DNA of 64,000 bases from Rostrohypoxylon terebratum (GCA_022497145.1 MU385983.1:1-64000); one strand, 5' to 3'. Shown: positions 35,276 to 48,088, counted from the first letter of the stretch. The notes: generated from the sequence alone by a model not told the origin. A program made the numbers and translations.

Positions 35276-36596
35276 TTAGACCTTCTTGCCCTGTCTCAGA
35301 AGATCAGACACTTTAGGGGGCAAGACCAAAGCGCTTCTATCATTACGCTTATGGAAATCCACGAGAGATATCGCTGTCTTCTCCGGCAAATCTTCATGAA
35401 TGAAATGTCCCGCTTCCGGGAATATTTGCAGGGAGTATTTTCCTATTGCGACGGATAGGTTAATTCCCGGAAACTACTACCAAAGTCGACGTAGTAAAAT
35501 AGTACGAACCTTGCATTTGCCCAATTGTTAATTCCGTGTCTAATCTGTCTGTTCCTGCGAGAAGTAGTAGCTTCCCGCCCTTTGCCCCTAGGAACTTTTT
35601 GCTTAGCCCTACAAACCAATCTTCCCAGAAAGGTTGCGTGGCGCCAAGTTCTGTCCTCCACTTCCACGGCCTCGAGTCTCCTGGGTTTTCTCTAAGAGTG
35701 AGCAAGGCAGGGACACTAGTGCGCGCAGAAAGCGAATTTCGAATGGTTCTCGTTCGTATATGCCAATCGATCCCTGCCTCTAGAGTAGGGAAACCAGCCG
35801 GGCGCGTCGATAGATAGGTGTGCATGCTTTGCAAGGCATCGATAGCTGAGCCTTCAACCACATCAAGAACTGCGTATCCTAAGACAGCACTACCGAGTTT
35901 GCCTGATTTTGCAACTTCTGTGACTACGGCGCCTCCAAGCGAGTGTCCAACTAGAATGATGGGTGGCAGGTCTGGCCACTTCATCTCCTTCCGGGTCAAC
36001 AATATGACAGAGAGGAGATCTGAAGCAAGAGTTTGGAGACTGAGATCGACCGTTTGGTTATCTGAGGTGACGGTCGAGCCATGACCCCTTGCGTCATGCG
36101 ATAAAATGCCAGCAGACGGGAGGCGCTTTCGAATCTCATGCCCAACTACAGCGAAGGACAAGCCTGAGGAGCCAGCACCGTGGTGCATTACGAATAGGGG
36201 GCCTTTCCCGACAGGCGAGGTCAAGTACGTATGGATTGTTGGGTTTGCAGGACTGCTTGGGTCATGTAGGAATAACTCCCTCTCGAAGTAGGTAGTCCAA
36301 GGGATCTGCTGGAGAGACCGTCCTCTCGGCGCGCTGTATACCAAAATCAGCCGCCGTGGAAGTGAGCGCATATAGGTTGAGCAGAACTACCCCTGTGGTC
36401 TAGCAAATAGATTTTGGCTCGGGGACGGTATGACAGTGCCCGTAGAGGATGCTGATGAAGCCGAGGACGAATCATCGTCAAAATGATCCGGAAGTTCGGA
36501 GACATGGCCGATCTCTTCTTCATCTCTCTCATCAAAACTCTCGGCGGGGAGAGCGCTTAAGCGATTTTTAGCCCAAGCTTTCTGGAGATCACTCAT
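35276..36596 (-). CDS. PPE1: Protein phosphatase methylesterase 1
   Basis: Three exons on the minus strand: 36596-36391, 36333-35510 and 35442-35276, 398 aa. PME-1 removes the methyl ester from the C-terminal Leu of the PP2A catalytic subunit and so controls PP2A assembly. It is an alpha/beta hydrolase: oxyanion region MHHGAGSSGLSF, nucleophile serine in GHSLGG, acid in LLAGTDRLD, and the catalytic His in EAGHFIHED on the last exon. The N terminus (MSDLQKAWAKNRL..., acidic stretch, ARPQG) joined to APRGRSLQQIPWTTYFEREL matches the family. Calling only the long ORF would lose both the N terminus and the catalytic His. The gene converges with DUS2. Confidence 0.93.
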
Positions 36597-37793
36597 TATA
36601 AGAAAATCGTAAGTGCCCGCGGGATGAGAAATAATCGTTTTATGAATAGCTGCCCGATCGACCTATCAGAACAAGGGGTTGGGACGGGGACGGGGACGGG
36701 GACGGGAGGGATGGGGGGGTTTTGTTCAAGATAAGGAATAAGACTCCTTAACCGCGATAGTATAGCTACCTAAGCAATAATGACGTAAAGCGTGTACGAG
36801 TCATAACTCGACTAACTGCAGCACATTTCAGGGAACTAGCCTGAACGCTTTCGAATATAGGGGTATGAGACAAAAGGCGTCGACTACATGAAGGAGAGAG
36901 TAATACTAAGTATGTCGGATGAGCATTTGGACATTGCATTGAAAGATTAAAATAATAAAAAAGATCCCAACTACTACTCTTTAGTGGGGAAAGAATAAAG
37001 CAAACCAATGAGACTCACACCTTCCTAGGTAGCACCACTTTGACATCACTCACTTCAAGGTTGCATATCGGATAGCCCCCACCAGGTTTGACTTTAGTAT
37101 ACCTAGTACCTACTACTAGTACCTACCTAGTAGGACTTACTAGTAGGTATGTAGGACCTACTACTAGGTAGTATACTACATAGGTAGTAGTAGGTAGGAT
37201 CTAGATTCTACTAGGTACCTGTATATGGATTTCAATGTTCTTCAAATGTGGAAGCTTACGCACATGCATATCCATGATAGTACACACTCAATCCGTCTAG
37301 TGGTTTGTTTCCCTTGGACTCCAGCGCATAGCGAATATAGATATAAGCGGAATGGTTTTGACACAATTGAAGTTGGCACGAATGCGATTCCCAAATGTCG
37401 AGACATTGGGTTTAGCTCTTCCTATTGTAACTCTAACCCGGAAATCCATGGTAAGATTTGTCCATCGCCAGCCCTATCGATTCTTCCGAGTGGACTCGCA
37501 TCTCGCTTGTAGCCCCTCGAGGCAGCAATGCGATCCGTGTGCTTGAGCGCCTTCTTCCATAGACGAGATTTTGGACTATGTTGGAGTTTGTGCTATCGCA
37601 TCGCATCGCATCGCATCGCATCGCGTCGCATCTCATCTCATCTCATTTCGTCATAAGACAATATCTTGATCCGGTTTCTTGATACGGATGTGAGATGAAA
37701 AGCAAAACGGTATCAGAGGCTTGCGGGTGGCTCCTTTGTCTTCTGCGAGACTGGGAGATGATGGAACAGAGCGGTCATGGTCATATATAGGGT
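36597..37793. other. Gene-free spacer with simple repeats
   Basis: Includes a (GGGGAC)n run at 36676-36710, TACCTA/TAGGTA-rich palindromic DNA at 37095-37220, and a pentanucleotide array at 37595-37646. No gene supported. Confidence 0.5.
37595..37646. repeat. Pentanucleotide microsatellite (ATCGC/ATCTC)n
   Basis: About ten tandem 5-bp units change from ATCGC to ATCTC part way along, as expected of repeat slippage plus a point change spread through the array. Confidence 0.8.
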
Positions 37794-38622
37794 TCATACA
37801 ACCTCTGCCGATCCTGAGTCAACCAATTTCTTCGCATCGGCCCACCTCAGAATGACAATATCTCCGTTCTTGCCGTTCATTTCGCCATCGGCATCGGTGC
37901 CGCGACCTTTGACAAGCGTGTCCTTGAGCAGGCGAACGAACACAGCCATATCTAGATCTGGGGCATCGACCATACTGGTGTTTCCAGCTGTGTCGTTAAG
38001 GTTCTGCAAAGGCGCCGGGAAAGACGACAAGAAAGAGGATAGGTAATGGTTGTGGAGTAGGGCTTGATGCCGTGTCGCATAGGCCAATTCCGGCGGCGAG
38101 AGACGTGCCTGGAGTAAGGGGCTAGATAGGTAATGCAGGGTATGCTTGTCGATCTAGCAGGATATATATATATATATATTTAACACCAGTATCAATAAGA
38201 TGAGAGATGTAGGTAGAAGCAAGGTGGCGTGTGATCCTACCTTAGCTATGCGAGCCCTGAGATAGCTCCGTACTAGGTACTTGTAACGCTCAAGCTCAGT
38301 TTGTATGACGATCAAGGCAAAATTAGTCTTGGGATCCATATCACCAGTCATATCCTCGACCTTTTCGATTTGCTGCTTTATGCGCTCATTGATGCGCTCG
38401 AAAAGACCTTCTGCTGGCCAGCTGATAGGAAAGAGTACTCATTAGTATCGGCGATATTGATCCTAGCTATACATTCATATTACATGGCGTCGCATACTCT
38501 AGTAACTCGGGCGAGGACCTTTCTGCCATCCAAGCACGTGTCAGCGCCTGGAGGTCGCGCGTCTCTTCCGGAATTAAGTCGAATGTAGGATCGACTTCTC
38601 GCAAAATATCGTCAATATCCAT
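37794..38622 (-). CDS. SLD5: GINS complex subunit Sld5
   Basis: Three exons on the minus strand: 38622-38484, 38413-38241 and 38153-37794, 223 aa. Sld5 is one of the four GINS subunits that join Cdc45 and Mcm2-7 to form the replicative helicase. The N terminus MDIDDILREVDP, the A-domain motifs ERINERIKQQIE, then MDPKTNFALIVIQTELERYKYLVRSYLRARI, and the C-terminal B-domain (MVDAPDLDMAVFVRL, GDIVILRWADAKKLVDSGSAEVV) follow the family order and length. Intron 1 uses the inner AG (exon start 38413) because only that keeps frame into GLFERINERI. Intron 2 contains an (AT)n tract. An MluI box lies 113 bp upstream of the start. Confidence 0.93.
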
Positions 38623-39307
38623 GGCTAGTCGGTTGTACGTTCGCTCTATGTAATCTAAAATAACAGATTGTCGCAGATTATCGATTGGGCTGAATGAACT
38701 GAACTCGACGTGATTGATGGATGCGGAAATTTCAACGCGTCGGTGCTCAGATTTAGAGAAGTTGTAGTTGTGGTTGTAGTTGTGGTTGTGGTGACAGGTG
38801 CGTTAGATGGTGGGGTAATTAGGAACCCCGCTACAGCACAGGCTGGCTGCCAACCAGAGCAGCCAGAGCTGGGTATCTACCTATGGATAGTACCTTAGGT
38901 AAGGCCCTAGGGCCTAGGGAGGTACATAGTAGGTATTGTATAATGTACATACATATGGATGTACATTATAGGGTAGGCCCCTACTGCGTACGTAGGACCT
39001 ACTAGGTAGGTCCTACTAGGTACTGTCGAGTTCTAGTTAGCGCATTACATAGTACGTCTAAATCCATATTGGACCTACATAGGTCCTAGGATCATTCGTT
39101 CATCCCATTGCCCAGATATAATCGTATTGCTATGCATTTCAATAATTCGAAATCGTTACATTCCCATCCCATCCCATCCGCCTTGAATAGTATCTCTCAT
39201 AACGTATAAACCATAGACCATAGATGTGGTTACGGTAACCCTTAACGTTGGTATCACTCCGCAGTACCTGTCGACATTTTATCCCACCATCCAAGTCACT
39301 GAATCCA
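38623..39307. other. Promoter of SLD5 and 3' side of the regulator gene
   Basis: Contains the MluI box (38735-38740), a GTTGTAGTTGTGGTTGTAG run (38761-38795) and dense TAGGTA/TACCTA palindromes (38870-39075). No gene seen. Confidence 0.5.
38735..38740. promoter_or_regulatory. Candidate MluI cell-cycle box (ACGCGT)
   Basis: ACGCGT 113 bp upstream of the SLD5 ATG. This is the core bound by MBF (Mbp1-Swi6 type) before G1/S replication genes in fungi. ACGCGT also occurs elsewhere in the window (for example 15168 and 25607), so position relative to a replication gene is what makes it notable. Confidence 0.45.
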
Positions 39308-42098
39308 TTATCCGATGAATTCCGTGCTCACCAACGTTTCCCAAGGCTTTTGCGTCTCCCATACCTTTTGCATCAGCCGGCGTGCATTATGAATCTGAGT
39401 TCTGTTAGAGAAAATAAATCATGAAGGTGGGCCTCGTTCAATTTACCTGCGTCATCCCGTGATTCTCGGCCGTCACGAACCTCTGGAGAATCAGCTCTCT
39501 CTGGCCTTCATCTCTGGCGTCGCATCCTGCGGTGAACATTGGAAATAGGAGGCACGATTCTGCCGTCCCGCCAGGTCGGATGCGGCCAAAACATTCAATC
39601 ATCTTCCGTACCGCCGTCTGGACTGTTCGATCCTCGGATGGCTTTCCCATAATCCTGCGGTAAAGATGGACAAGCCCAGCCCAATGGAATGCCTCATTTG
39701 TTGCTTCCATTTCCCGCCTATCCCACTTTTCTATATCGCCTTTCTTGTGTATGTGCTTACAAGGCACTGGTGATTGAACCATGCTCTCCGTGACAGCTAA
39801 TTCAATTCTCGAGGCCTGCTCAAACACTTCTTCGCTCGGCTCCCAATCGTGTCGCACATTAAGATCGTCTCCGATGCGCTCTATGTCGCATTTACGGGCA
39901 AGATCGGCAATCTTCGCGAGGAGGTAGATGCACCGCGTGGTGAAACCCATTATGCAGTCTATCTCATCATATCCGTCATCGATATCATCCAATTCGTAAT
40001 CAAATATCCAGGCCGACGAGGAACCCTTAGGACCCCCACTAAGACTTCCGATGACGTCAAGATACGCAGCCCAACTCCATAGGAAAGAGCAGACCGGATC
40101 GTGACGGAAGTTAGACTGTAGTCCGCGGAGGCCACCAGGACGAGCGGTTATAAGTTCTCTCGCGAGGCCCAGATGTCTCTGCCAGGAGATGTCGTACCCA
40201 AATACTTTGGGTGAAATTATCTCCAAGGAAGCTAGCATGATCGCAGTTGCAAGGTTAGCGTTCGAAAAATTCCTGTTTGGATCATCTAGAGCCTGCCGGA
40301 GGGCAGGAAATACGTCGTCCACCCAGTAAGCAATCCGGATTGTAGGTTCTGGATGGTTCAAGACTCGTGCCCTATGCGAAGCTAAGGAGTCGATTTAGGT
40401 CATATTTCGAATACTAGCACGATCGTTTTTCTTACCTGAGTAGGCAAGTAGAAGAGCCAGGAGGTTATCATCCTTGACAGCCATTTGTGGAAGAATTGTC
40501 CGGAATGGGTTGGCATGCGGATCATCGTAGGGGACGAGGACTTAGCCGAGATTTAGTATAGAAACGAATATATAATAGAAGGGGAACTTACCTCGGGCCG
40601 TATGGTTCAAGAAATGATGCTAGTTGACAATCCATGAGTAAAATTGTTGGCCTTTAGTATAATAGACAACTTACAAAATACTATTTCTTGTTAGATGTGA
40701 TTTGAGAAGAAGAAAAACAACTCAGGATGAAGCTACTCACAAGAAGGTTCATAGGGTTATCGACGAGTCTAAGTATAATGTTAGCATCTGCTTGCACCTT
40801 ACACACATCTTCCCAATCAATCCTGCTTACTTTGATGGAAGGGGCTCGAGATTTCGAGGTATGTATATTGACACTGGCTTTGAATAGTACCCACCCTCCT
40901 CGTCGTGAAACTCGTTAGTTTCTACTCCGAATCCAAACTCGGTCCAAATCAAATCGTCTCCCTGTTCACTGATAGGGGCGTCCATAAACTCGCGTTGTAG
41001 TAACGGCGACGACCCACTGATAGCAATCATATCATCATTCTTCCCTAGATCATGATCTGGAAAACCTCGGTCAATGCCATGGTAGGTAATTTCAGTTGAG
41101 GCGCGCGCCCGAGTGTCTATCGGTGGAAGACCAGTCTTCATGCGACTAGTATTATCGTCTGCCAAGGCTTGAGGTCCGGGAGGCGCCGACAGGAGAGAGT
41201 TTACGGAAAGTCTCCGACTTGCGTGTCGTTGATCGTCATCGCTATATGTAGACGATGTGGTGGGAGTCAGTGGAGATCCGACAGACAAGCCAGAGCCAAC
41301 TGCAAATCTGAAAGAGGCGACACTCGAATCCAAAGTTGAGCTCGCCGCGGAATTATGCCTATGTTCAATTAGTCGCGCCGATTGGAGGTCAGGCGACTGA
41401 TGATCCGATGTCAGCTTCGCGCGCTTACTGCTAGGCATAGAGGAAGAGTCCGTATCGTCAACACTGGTGGATGGCGAATTTTCTAAAGGAATTACGGGCT
41501 GGGGGGGTACTCTATTGCGATCAGCCTTTGGCTGAGTTGCCGGGCCGGTCAGAGGTTCAAGTCTCCGTGTTCCTGGAGTGTCGGATAGAGGATACTGGTG
41601 AACTAGTTTGAATCCTCTGGCGGGGAATGGCGGTGATAGAACTTCTTGGCCAAAGTCTACAACACCGGGCTCAGGTCGCTTCCCCCTCCGACCTTCCCAG
41701 TTCAAACGGATGCTATAGTCACATGTTTCGCCCGTCCTTTGACAGCTTTTAGGACGCAGTTGTTAGTTAAGTATGGCCATGTGTCGCAGATTCACAGATC
41801 CAAGGTCGGTAATGTGAGGGGGGTAAAAGAAAAAGAAGAGGAGGCATACTTTAAACAATTAGGGCGTTCTTCGCCGCACTTGATTTTGCGGTTTTTACAC
41901 GGCCTTGTATTTCAGTTAGTAGAGCTATTAAGATGGTATAGAACGACATAGGACAGCACAAGACAACGCAGTGAGCAACAAGAGCGACAGGAGTGACAAG
42001 AGGAGAGATTATTAAGGCGGTAGAATTGAAACATACCAGCATCCATTTCGACTTCGCCGTTTCGGTTCAGGTGCGCCGGGTCTTTTCGGACGTGGCAT
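39308..42098 (-). CDS. Zn(II)2Cys6 transcription factor, Fungal_trans_2 type
   Basis: I assemble eight exons on the minus strand: 42098-42037, 41903-41850, 41745-40831, 40768-40741, 40619-40592, 40540-40436, 40381-39447 and 39394-39308, 737 aa. The zinc cluster CWPCKNRKIKC...CLNCQRTGETC (residues 20-47) is split over exons 1-3 and has the exact C-x2-C-x6-C-x6-C-x2-C-x6-C spacing, preceded by basic KRRSRNG. A Ser/Thr-rich linker follows. Then IYIPRNLEPLPSKLVDNPMNLL and HHFLNHTARVLVPYDDPHANPFRTILPQMA begin the helical Fungal_trans_2 region, which ends with QIHNARRLMQKVWETQKPW. Frame is kept at every junction. The two 28-bp exons are the least certain. The target genes are unknown; no biosynthetic cluster is nearby. 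Confidence 0.85.
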
Positions 42099-44165
42099 TA
42101 TACGCCGGCGACTCCTACCTAGAGAGACAATGAAAAGCCTAAGTGTGGGAACTTGCACGAGCACAATATCCCTCGTTCCAGCAGCGACTGTGGCGCATAT
42201 TCGACATGCAGGACTCTCGGCTTGAGAGGCGGTTTAGTCTTTTTTTTGGGGGGGGGCCTTTTCTTTGGGAAGGATTGTTACACGGCTCGCTGACCAATGC
42301 AGCAGGAGAAGCGAAAGTAAAGGACGGGATAAGATGGTACAGTTGCAGTCCCGAAGAGTCGGTTGTGAGAAGGTATGGGTTGTATGGTGGGAAGGCGATT
42401 TGATGGATGGGATTGGGGTTGGGATTGGGATTGTGGATGGGATTGTGATTGATATATAGGGGATATATAGCTCTGCGCCTTAAACCATTCCAAGGTTCTT
42501 CTCATGCGTGAGGAGTTTACGACAAGAACTTTGTTGGACGTCTATCTTTGGCCTAGCAATGCGAGAAGATAAGGTGAAGGACCAGGACCAGGACCAGGGG
42601 ACGTGGCCGTGAAAAGCAGTGTCAGGTAGTGTTAGTGGTTGTGGTTGTGATTGTGGTTGTAGTGGTGGTGGTGGTGGTAGCGGTTGTGTTTGTGGATGTT
42701 GTAGTGGCAGGTATTAAATGCACATTCTGCAGGTTCTGCAGGTTCTGCAAGTTCTGCAAGAAACCCCAACTTGGAACCACATGCGATGCCTAGAATTGGT
42801 CAAGCTCCTTTCTGTATTGGAACCGATGGATTGCCTGGGGTTATGCCTGTCGCTTGGGATGGTTACGACGTACGTGGGCTACGAAGTCGTAGTAGCGACC
42901 CACGGTCTTGACTATTAGTGGTGGTCGTGGTGGTAATGGTAGTAATACCATTTTCTAGTTGGCCTGCTCTTGGTCCCTCTTGGTTTCCCTTGGTCCCAAT
43001 GACTACGACGTAGGTACCTAGGTCCCAGGGAAAAGAAGGTCCCAGCTACCTAGTACCTAAGGTAAAATACAGCCCTGGAGTCCAAAGTACCTATGACAGA
43101 CACTCAGTGTAAATGTATACATATCATGTACTGCCTAGTGCCTACTACTAGGTAGGTAGTACATACTAGATACATAGTATCATGTACATTGTACGTAGAG
43201 CACTTCGGATAGGTAGACCATGGACCCCGTACTGCGTATACACGTGCTACCCCGCTTCCGCTTCACGCAAGAGGGACTTCGGAGGCGCTGACTGGCTGAT
43301 GTGACTAGGTAGTATGTTGCTATATCCGATCAACGCCCGTAGCTCGAAGCCTCGAACCCCCGTGCTAGTGCTATGGATGCGTAGGTACTAGGTAGTAGGT
43401 AGTAGGTACAATGCAAATTTACAAGATACCTAGTACGTAGTAGTATTACTACGCTAATAGTAATTTGATCAGGTTTAGCGATTTCTTCCATTGCATACGC
43501 CTTGCCCAGCTGCCCAGCTGCCCTGATACAGTACTAGGTAGGCAGCAGTGATAAGGATAATGGATCTGTGAGGTAGTGTAGATCGTACAGTACTTACCTA
43601 GTACCTACTATGTAGTGTATAGGTATGTTTCCAAGCTCACTTCCAATTATCATATCATCAAATCGTGGGGTTCCAGGGCTGCAATGCCGCCGGACCGTTA
43701 AGGTTTCGGAAGCGGGTGCGGCAGCTGTGCGGTAAGGAATGGTTCAAACTTCACACAGTTGGTTTCCTTGTCCTGGGGCTGGTGGCACAATGTGGGGCAG
43801 CTTGTGTCAAAGATTGGTACGTAATCGACTGCAATGTCCTCCAGTCAGATGTACAATACATAGGACCTAGGTGTTAAGCACCGACCATCTTGAAAAGGCT
43901 TACCTAACCAGGTAATTACCTGTTAATAACCCTCGAAAAATTTATACTACCAGACTACCTAGGTCCTAGCTGCCTAGTACATGTAGTTACTACTAGTATA
44001 TTTATTAGTCAATACAGACCTACTTACCTATATTCTAGTACGATTAACTTCTACCATTCCCGACAATCTATGATTCTATGCACCACTACTAGGTACTAGC
44101 AGACATTCAAGACGCCTCATACCAGCCTTATCATCTCTACAGCGTAAAACAACTCTGCCAACGAA
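42099..44165. other. 2-kb gene-free spacer
   Basis: Holds a GGGATT-type run (42407-42450), a GTTGTG/GTGGTG-rich stretch (42630-42700), a TTCTGCAGG tandem (42726-42760) and dense TACCTA/TAGGTA DNA (43020-43220, 43380-43460). A 70-aa ORF at 43665-43877 is not supported. Confidence 0.5.
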
Positions 44166-46092
44166 ATGACGGAAGCAACTAATAAGAGAAGCCATTCGGA
44201 CTTCATAGAAAATAATAACGACGGTACGATGTCTTATTGCCCCTTCTGACATCTGACAAACTTCGATTAACAGCTATGCCTACCTGCCAGACAGTTCCTC
44301 AGATGATGATATGGGTCCTCAGTTACCCTCTTCAGCATCAGCACCCAAGAAGAAACGACGAAGACTACCACACGAAAAGCTATATGTCGACGCGCTCCCG
44401 AAATCAACACGTTATTCCAAGTCCTTGATGCACAAAGAACAGATATCCTTTGCGAATGTCACGCGATCCGATTTTTTTATTACCACTTCTGTTGATGGGG
44501 TTGTAAAGTTTTGGAAGAAGATTGCGCAAGGCATTGAGTTCGTCAAGGAGTTTAAAGCCCACCAAGGCGACGTACGGTCTGTATCCGTCAGTCAGGATGG
44601 TCGAAGCTTTGCAACAGCTGGAACCGACAAGACCATCAAAATCTTTGATGTTGTCACCTTCGATCTCCTTGCGATGTTGACACTTGACTATGCGCCTAGG
44701 TGTGTCTGCTGGGTACATAAACTCGGTGCGTCATTACCGCTGTTGGCTGTCTCGGATGATTCGAAACCTCTGATTTACGTCTATGATGGTAGAGGAGAAA
44801 ATCAAACGCCCATTCACACAATCGAAAGCCTACATAGGAGTCCTGTATCGATAATGACCTTCAATGACGCGTATGATTGCGTTGTCTCTGCTGATGACAA
44901 CGGGATGCTTGAATACTGGTCGCCGAGTACCAATTATGAGAAACCTGAGAACGTATTCCAGTATAAAAGTTCCACCAACCTTTTCGACTTCAAGAAGGCC
45001 AAGTCGACCCCGGTTTCTCTGACTATGTCGCCTTCAGGCCACCAATTTGTCACGTTCTCCGTTCCCGATCGAAAAATCAGGGTTTTCGAATTTGCGTCCG
45101 CCAAGTTATACCGTACATATGATGAGTCGTTGCAGGTCATTGAAGAGATGCAACGTGCTGGAACAGCCACGCAGAAGTTGGATGATGTTGAGTTCGGGAG
45201 AAGACTTGCTGCAGAACGCGACATTGAATCCGCCTCATTTCAACACAAGGCCAACGTCATCTTTGACGAATCGGGCCATTTTATATTGTATGGCTCTCTA
45301 TTTGGCGTCAAAGTCCTGAACACGTTCACAAATCAAGTTGTAAAGGTGTACGGGAAAGATGAACACTTCCGGCCGCTCAACCTAGCTTTGTATCAAGGGC
45401 AACCTCAGAAAAAAGGCGTCACAACCGTGGCGATGGCAGCTTCAAGCAACCCTCTCCTACAAGAATCAGAAGTGAGGGACCCGATTCTTTTTGCGACAGC
45501 GGTCGGGAAGGTTCGGTTCTATATGTTCACGAATGACGAGGAAATATCTAGGTCAGAGAGAGATGTCCAAAATGAGAAGCCGACTACATTGAATACAAGA
45601 AAGACAGCTGTAAAGAAGACGAGCGAGACGGGCACTGCAGCTGTCCTGCATACGACATACGGAGACATCCATATTCGGCTATTCCCGGATGCCGCACCAA
45701 AGGCGGTCGAGAATTTCGTGACCCATTCAAAACGCGGCTATTATAACAATACCATATTCCATAGAGTGATACGTAAATTCATGATTCAAGGGGGTGATCC
45801 TCTAGGCGACGGGACTGGTGGTGAAAGCATATGGGGCAAGGAATTCGAGGACGAGTTCAGTACCCTCAGGCATGACAAACCCTACACTGTCAGCATGGCG
45901 AACGCCGGACCGAACACGAACGGAAGCCAATTCTTCATCACCACGGAAAAGACGCCCTGGTTAGACAACAAGCACACGGTGTTCGGAAGGGCGGTACAGG
46001 GGTTGGACGTCATCCACAGGATAGAGAACGTGCGGACCTATAAGGAGAAGCCAGAGGAAGATATCAAAATCCTCAATATCGATATAGCATAA
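44166..46092 (+). CDS. WD40-repeat peptidyl-prolyl isomerase (PPWD1-type cyclophilin)
   Basis: Two exons: 44166-44223 and 44291-46092, 619 aa. The acceptor at 44290 (CTGCCAG) keeps frame and gives NNNDDSSSDDDMGP; the AG at 44274 would not. The N-terminal half is a WD40 propeller (SDFFITTSVDGVVKFWKK, SVSQDGRSFATAGTDKTIKIFD, VVSADDNGMLEYWSP). The C-terminal 165 residues are a cyclophilin domain with catalytic Arg in FHRVIRKFMIQGGDP, FFITTEKTPWLDNKHTVFG and the terminal strand DIKILNIDIA. The family (human PPWD1) is nuclear and associates with spliceosomes. The N terminus carries a basic KKKRRR stretch fit for nuclear import. All key cyclophilin residues appear intact. Confidence 0.94.
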
Positions 46093-47285
46093 CCTCAGAA
46101 GCACCCAGCCGTAATTCCGACAATACATGATACATACATAACGCATGCAGACTTTGATATAAATCTTTGGATAATAGCAGGCAGGCAGGGTAGGTACGGC
46201 TACTTGATTACGGAGTCATGAACCCGTTGGAAGTTCTAGGTAAAATCAGGGGATCTCTGAGGATCTCTCTGCTCGGATCACAGATGCCCAACACGCATAC
46301 CTAGGACCTAGGTAGGTATATTACACTACTAGGTAGGGAGACATGCAAATCTACATCCATGCAGGTAATGATGGGGTCTGGGACTCTGGGTACTACTATT
46401 ACAGGTACTACTATGTGCGTGTAACAATTCGCATCGCTATCGTAATATTCTCCGAGGCATCGAATTGCTAAGTATCTGCAAACATCGCATTCAATTGATG
46501 TTTGGACACATGAGTATACTTAGGTTAGGTTAAGCACTTGAGTCTTGAGTTGCCAGACACAAACCTTGTATTTCAAGATTCTGTGTCCATACATATCGGC
46601 ACAGATCCGTGGATATCTACATGGTACGAAGTATAGGTATATACATACTACGTCGGTACTTGACATATGTCATAGGTACACATTTGCATCTTTGGTCCCA
46701 TAATAAGGTTATGACGAAACGGACTTAACGGCCACAACTTTTGGAAGTTTTTAAACTTGACAAGTTTCATTAGCGAAACCGCGACCTCCTCATGTGTCCA
46801 GTAGATACTACTATGTAGGTATATACTAGGTAGGTACATGTAGGTATGACAGTATGTAGTGTCATTGGTACCTAGATAATAGATGCCGGACGTACCGGAT
46901 GGCACATCCACAACAACCTTGAACACGCATGTGTAGGTGGCTTGGTGGATATCTACATACCTACATATATATCAAGTACCTAGTACCTGACTACTATTAG
47001 TAGTAGCCTGGAGTACATACATAGGTACCTACTATAATCCTTGGATGTACTTCGTACTATTCATAATTCGATACTTGATACATCTGACGGCTGATCCGAG
47101 GAATACCCGTTACCTAGCGTGGTAGCTGCCTAGGTACGACCTAGGTCCTACTAGGTCCTACATACCTGTTATTACCTAGTAATAGTTATTACTTCGTACA
47201 TATCCCCAATATCCAGTACCTACCTACATGTAGGCACATGCTTCATGCGAGATAATAGTATCGTCCTTCATATTTGTTATTGAAA
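46093..47285. other. Gene-free spacer
   Basis: 1.2 kb rich in TACCTA/TAGGTA and GTACAT words (46300-46340, 46800-46870, 46960-47060, 47110-47230). No gene or clear inverted-repeat element seen. Confidence 0.5.
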
Positions 47286-48088
47286 ATGGCACCTCGTCAT
47301 CCGCTTCAAAGGATTGCGTCTCCATCCAGACAAATTTCCGTACTGCTTCATTTGGCGGGAATCTTATCTTTCGGAGCTTCGTTTAGGTTCCTCTTCGCGT
47401 GGGAGACTCCCATGTCGGCAGCATTTGGCGGACATTTCCAATTTCTTACGATTATTGGCCTAACCCTTGCGCTATGCACATACACTGCCGGCTTCCTTGC
47501 TGATATCACCCTCTCCTCGCGGCTATTCGACTTCAAGAACATACTCTCTGTATGTTCGACCCCGTTGGAATTGCTCATCAGCATTCTGTACTGGGGCCTG
47601 TGTGCCATCGACAAGAGTCTCGTCTTCCCGCCCGAGTTCCAGCTCGACTTTCTCCCGGACTTCGGTTTCCACGCGGCGCCCGCTCTATTTTTGACGATAG
47701 ACTTGTTGTTTCTAAGCCCGCCATGGACTATACGTGGCTATTCGGCGTTAGCTCTTAGCGAGTGCTTGGCATTTCTATACTGGTTTTGGGTTGAGTATTG
47801 CTTCTCTCACAACGGCTGGTAAGGTCCTTTGTTATTTGCTGTTTTTTTTTTCCCGAAAAATCCCTCAGGAAGAGCTTTGTTAAAGTCTAACTACCTCAAA
47901 GGTATCCTTATCCTATCTTTGACATCTTAAGCACATGGCAACGCGCGATTCTTTTTACTTTCTCTGCATCACTGATGACCGGAAGCACGATCTTGTTGAA
48001 GTGGGCCTATGGAAGAATCAACGGCATTGAGAAATTCAAGAAAGAAGCAGTAGACGTTGTTTCAGGAATCCGATTTAAGAACGAGTGA
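47286..48088 (+). CDS. AIG1/FAR-17a family membrane protein
   Basis: Two exons: 47286-47818 and 47902-48088, 239 aa. Animal AIG1/ADTRP proteins are multi-pass enzymes that hydrolyse fatty-acid esters of hydroxy fatty acids with an intramembrane Thr and His. About five or six hydrophobic segments are visible (for example ISVLLHLAGILSFGASF, TIIGLTLALCTYTAGFL, LLISILYWGLCAI, ALFLTIDLLFL, ILFTFSASLMTGSTILL). The conserved GGHFQFLT places a Thr at residue 55, and FHAAPALFLTIDLL a His at 129, the positions expected for the catalytic pair. The start at 47286 is preferred over an in-frame ATG four codons upstream (47274), by similarity of MAPRHPLQ to a cytosolic N terminus. The substrate in fungi is unknown. 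Confidence 0.87.

Noticed and set aside
40827..41705. Separate protein upstream of the Fungal_trans_2 ORF
   Set aside because: It contains the sixth-Cys side of the zinc cluster linker and joins in frame through short exons to the downstream ORF, giving one regulator.
43665..43877. 70-aa ORF with a hydrophobic stretch and several Cys, possible secreted protein
   Set aside because: The N terminus is charged and not a signal peptide, and no splice partner or conserved motif is seen.
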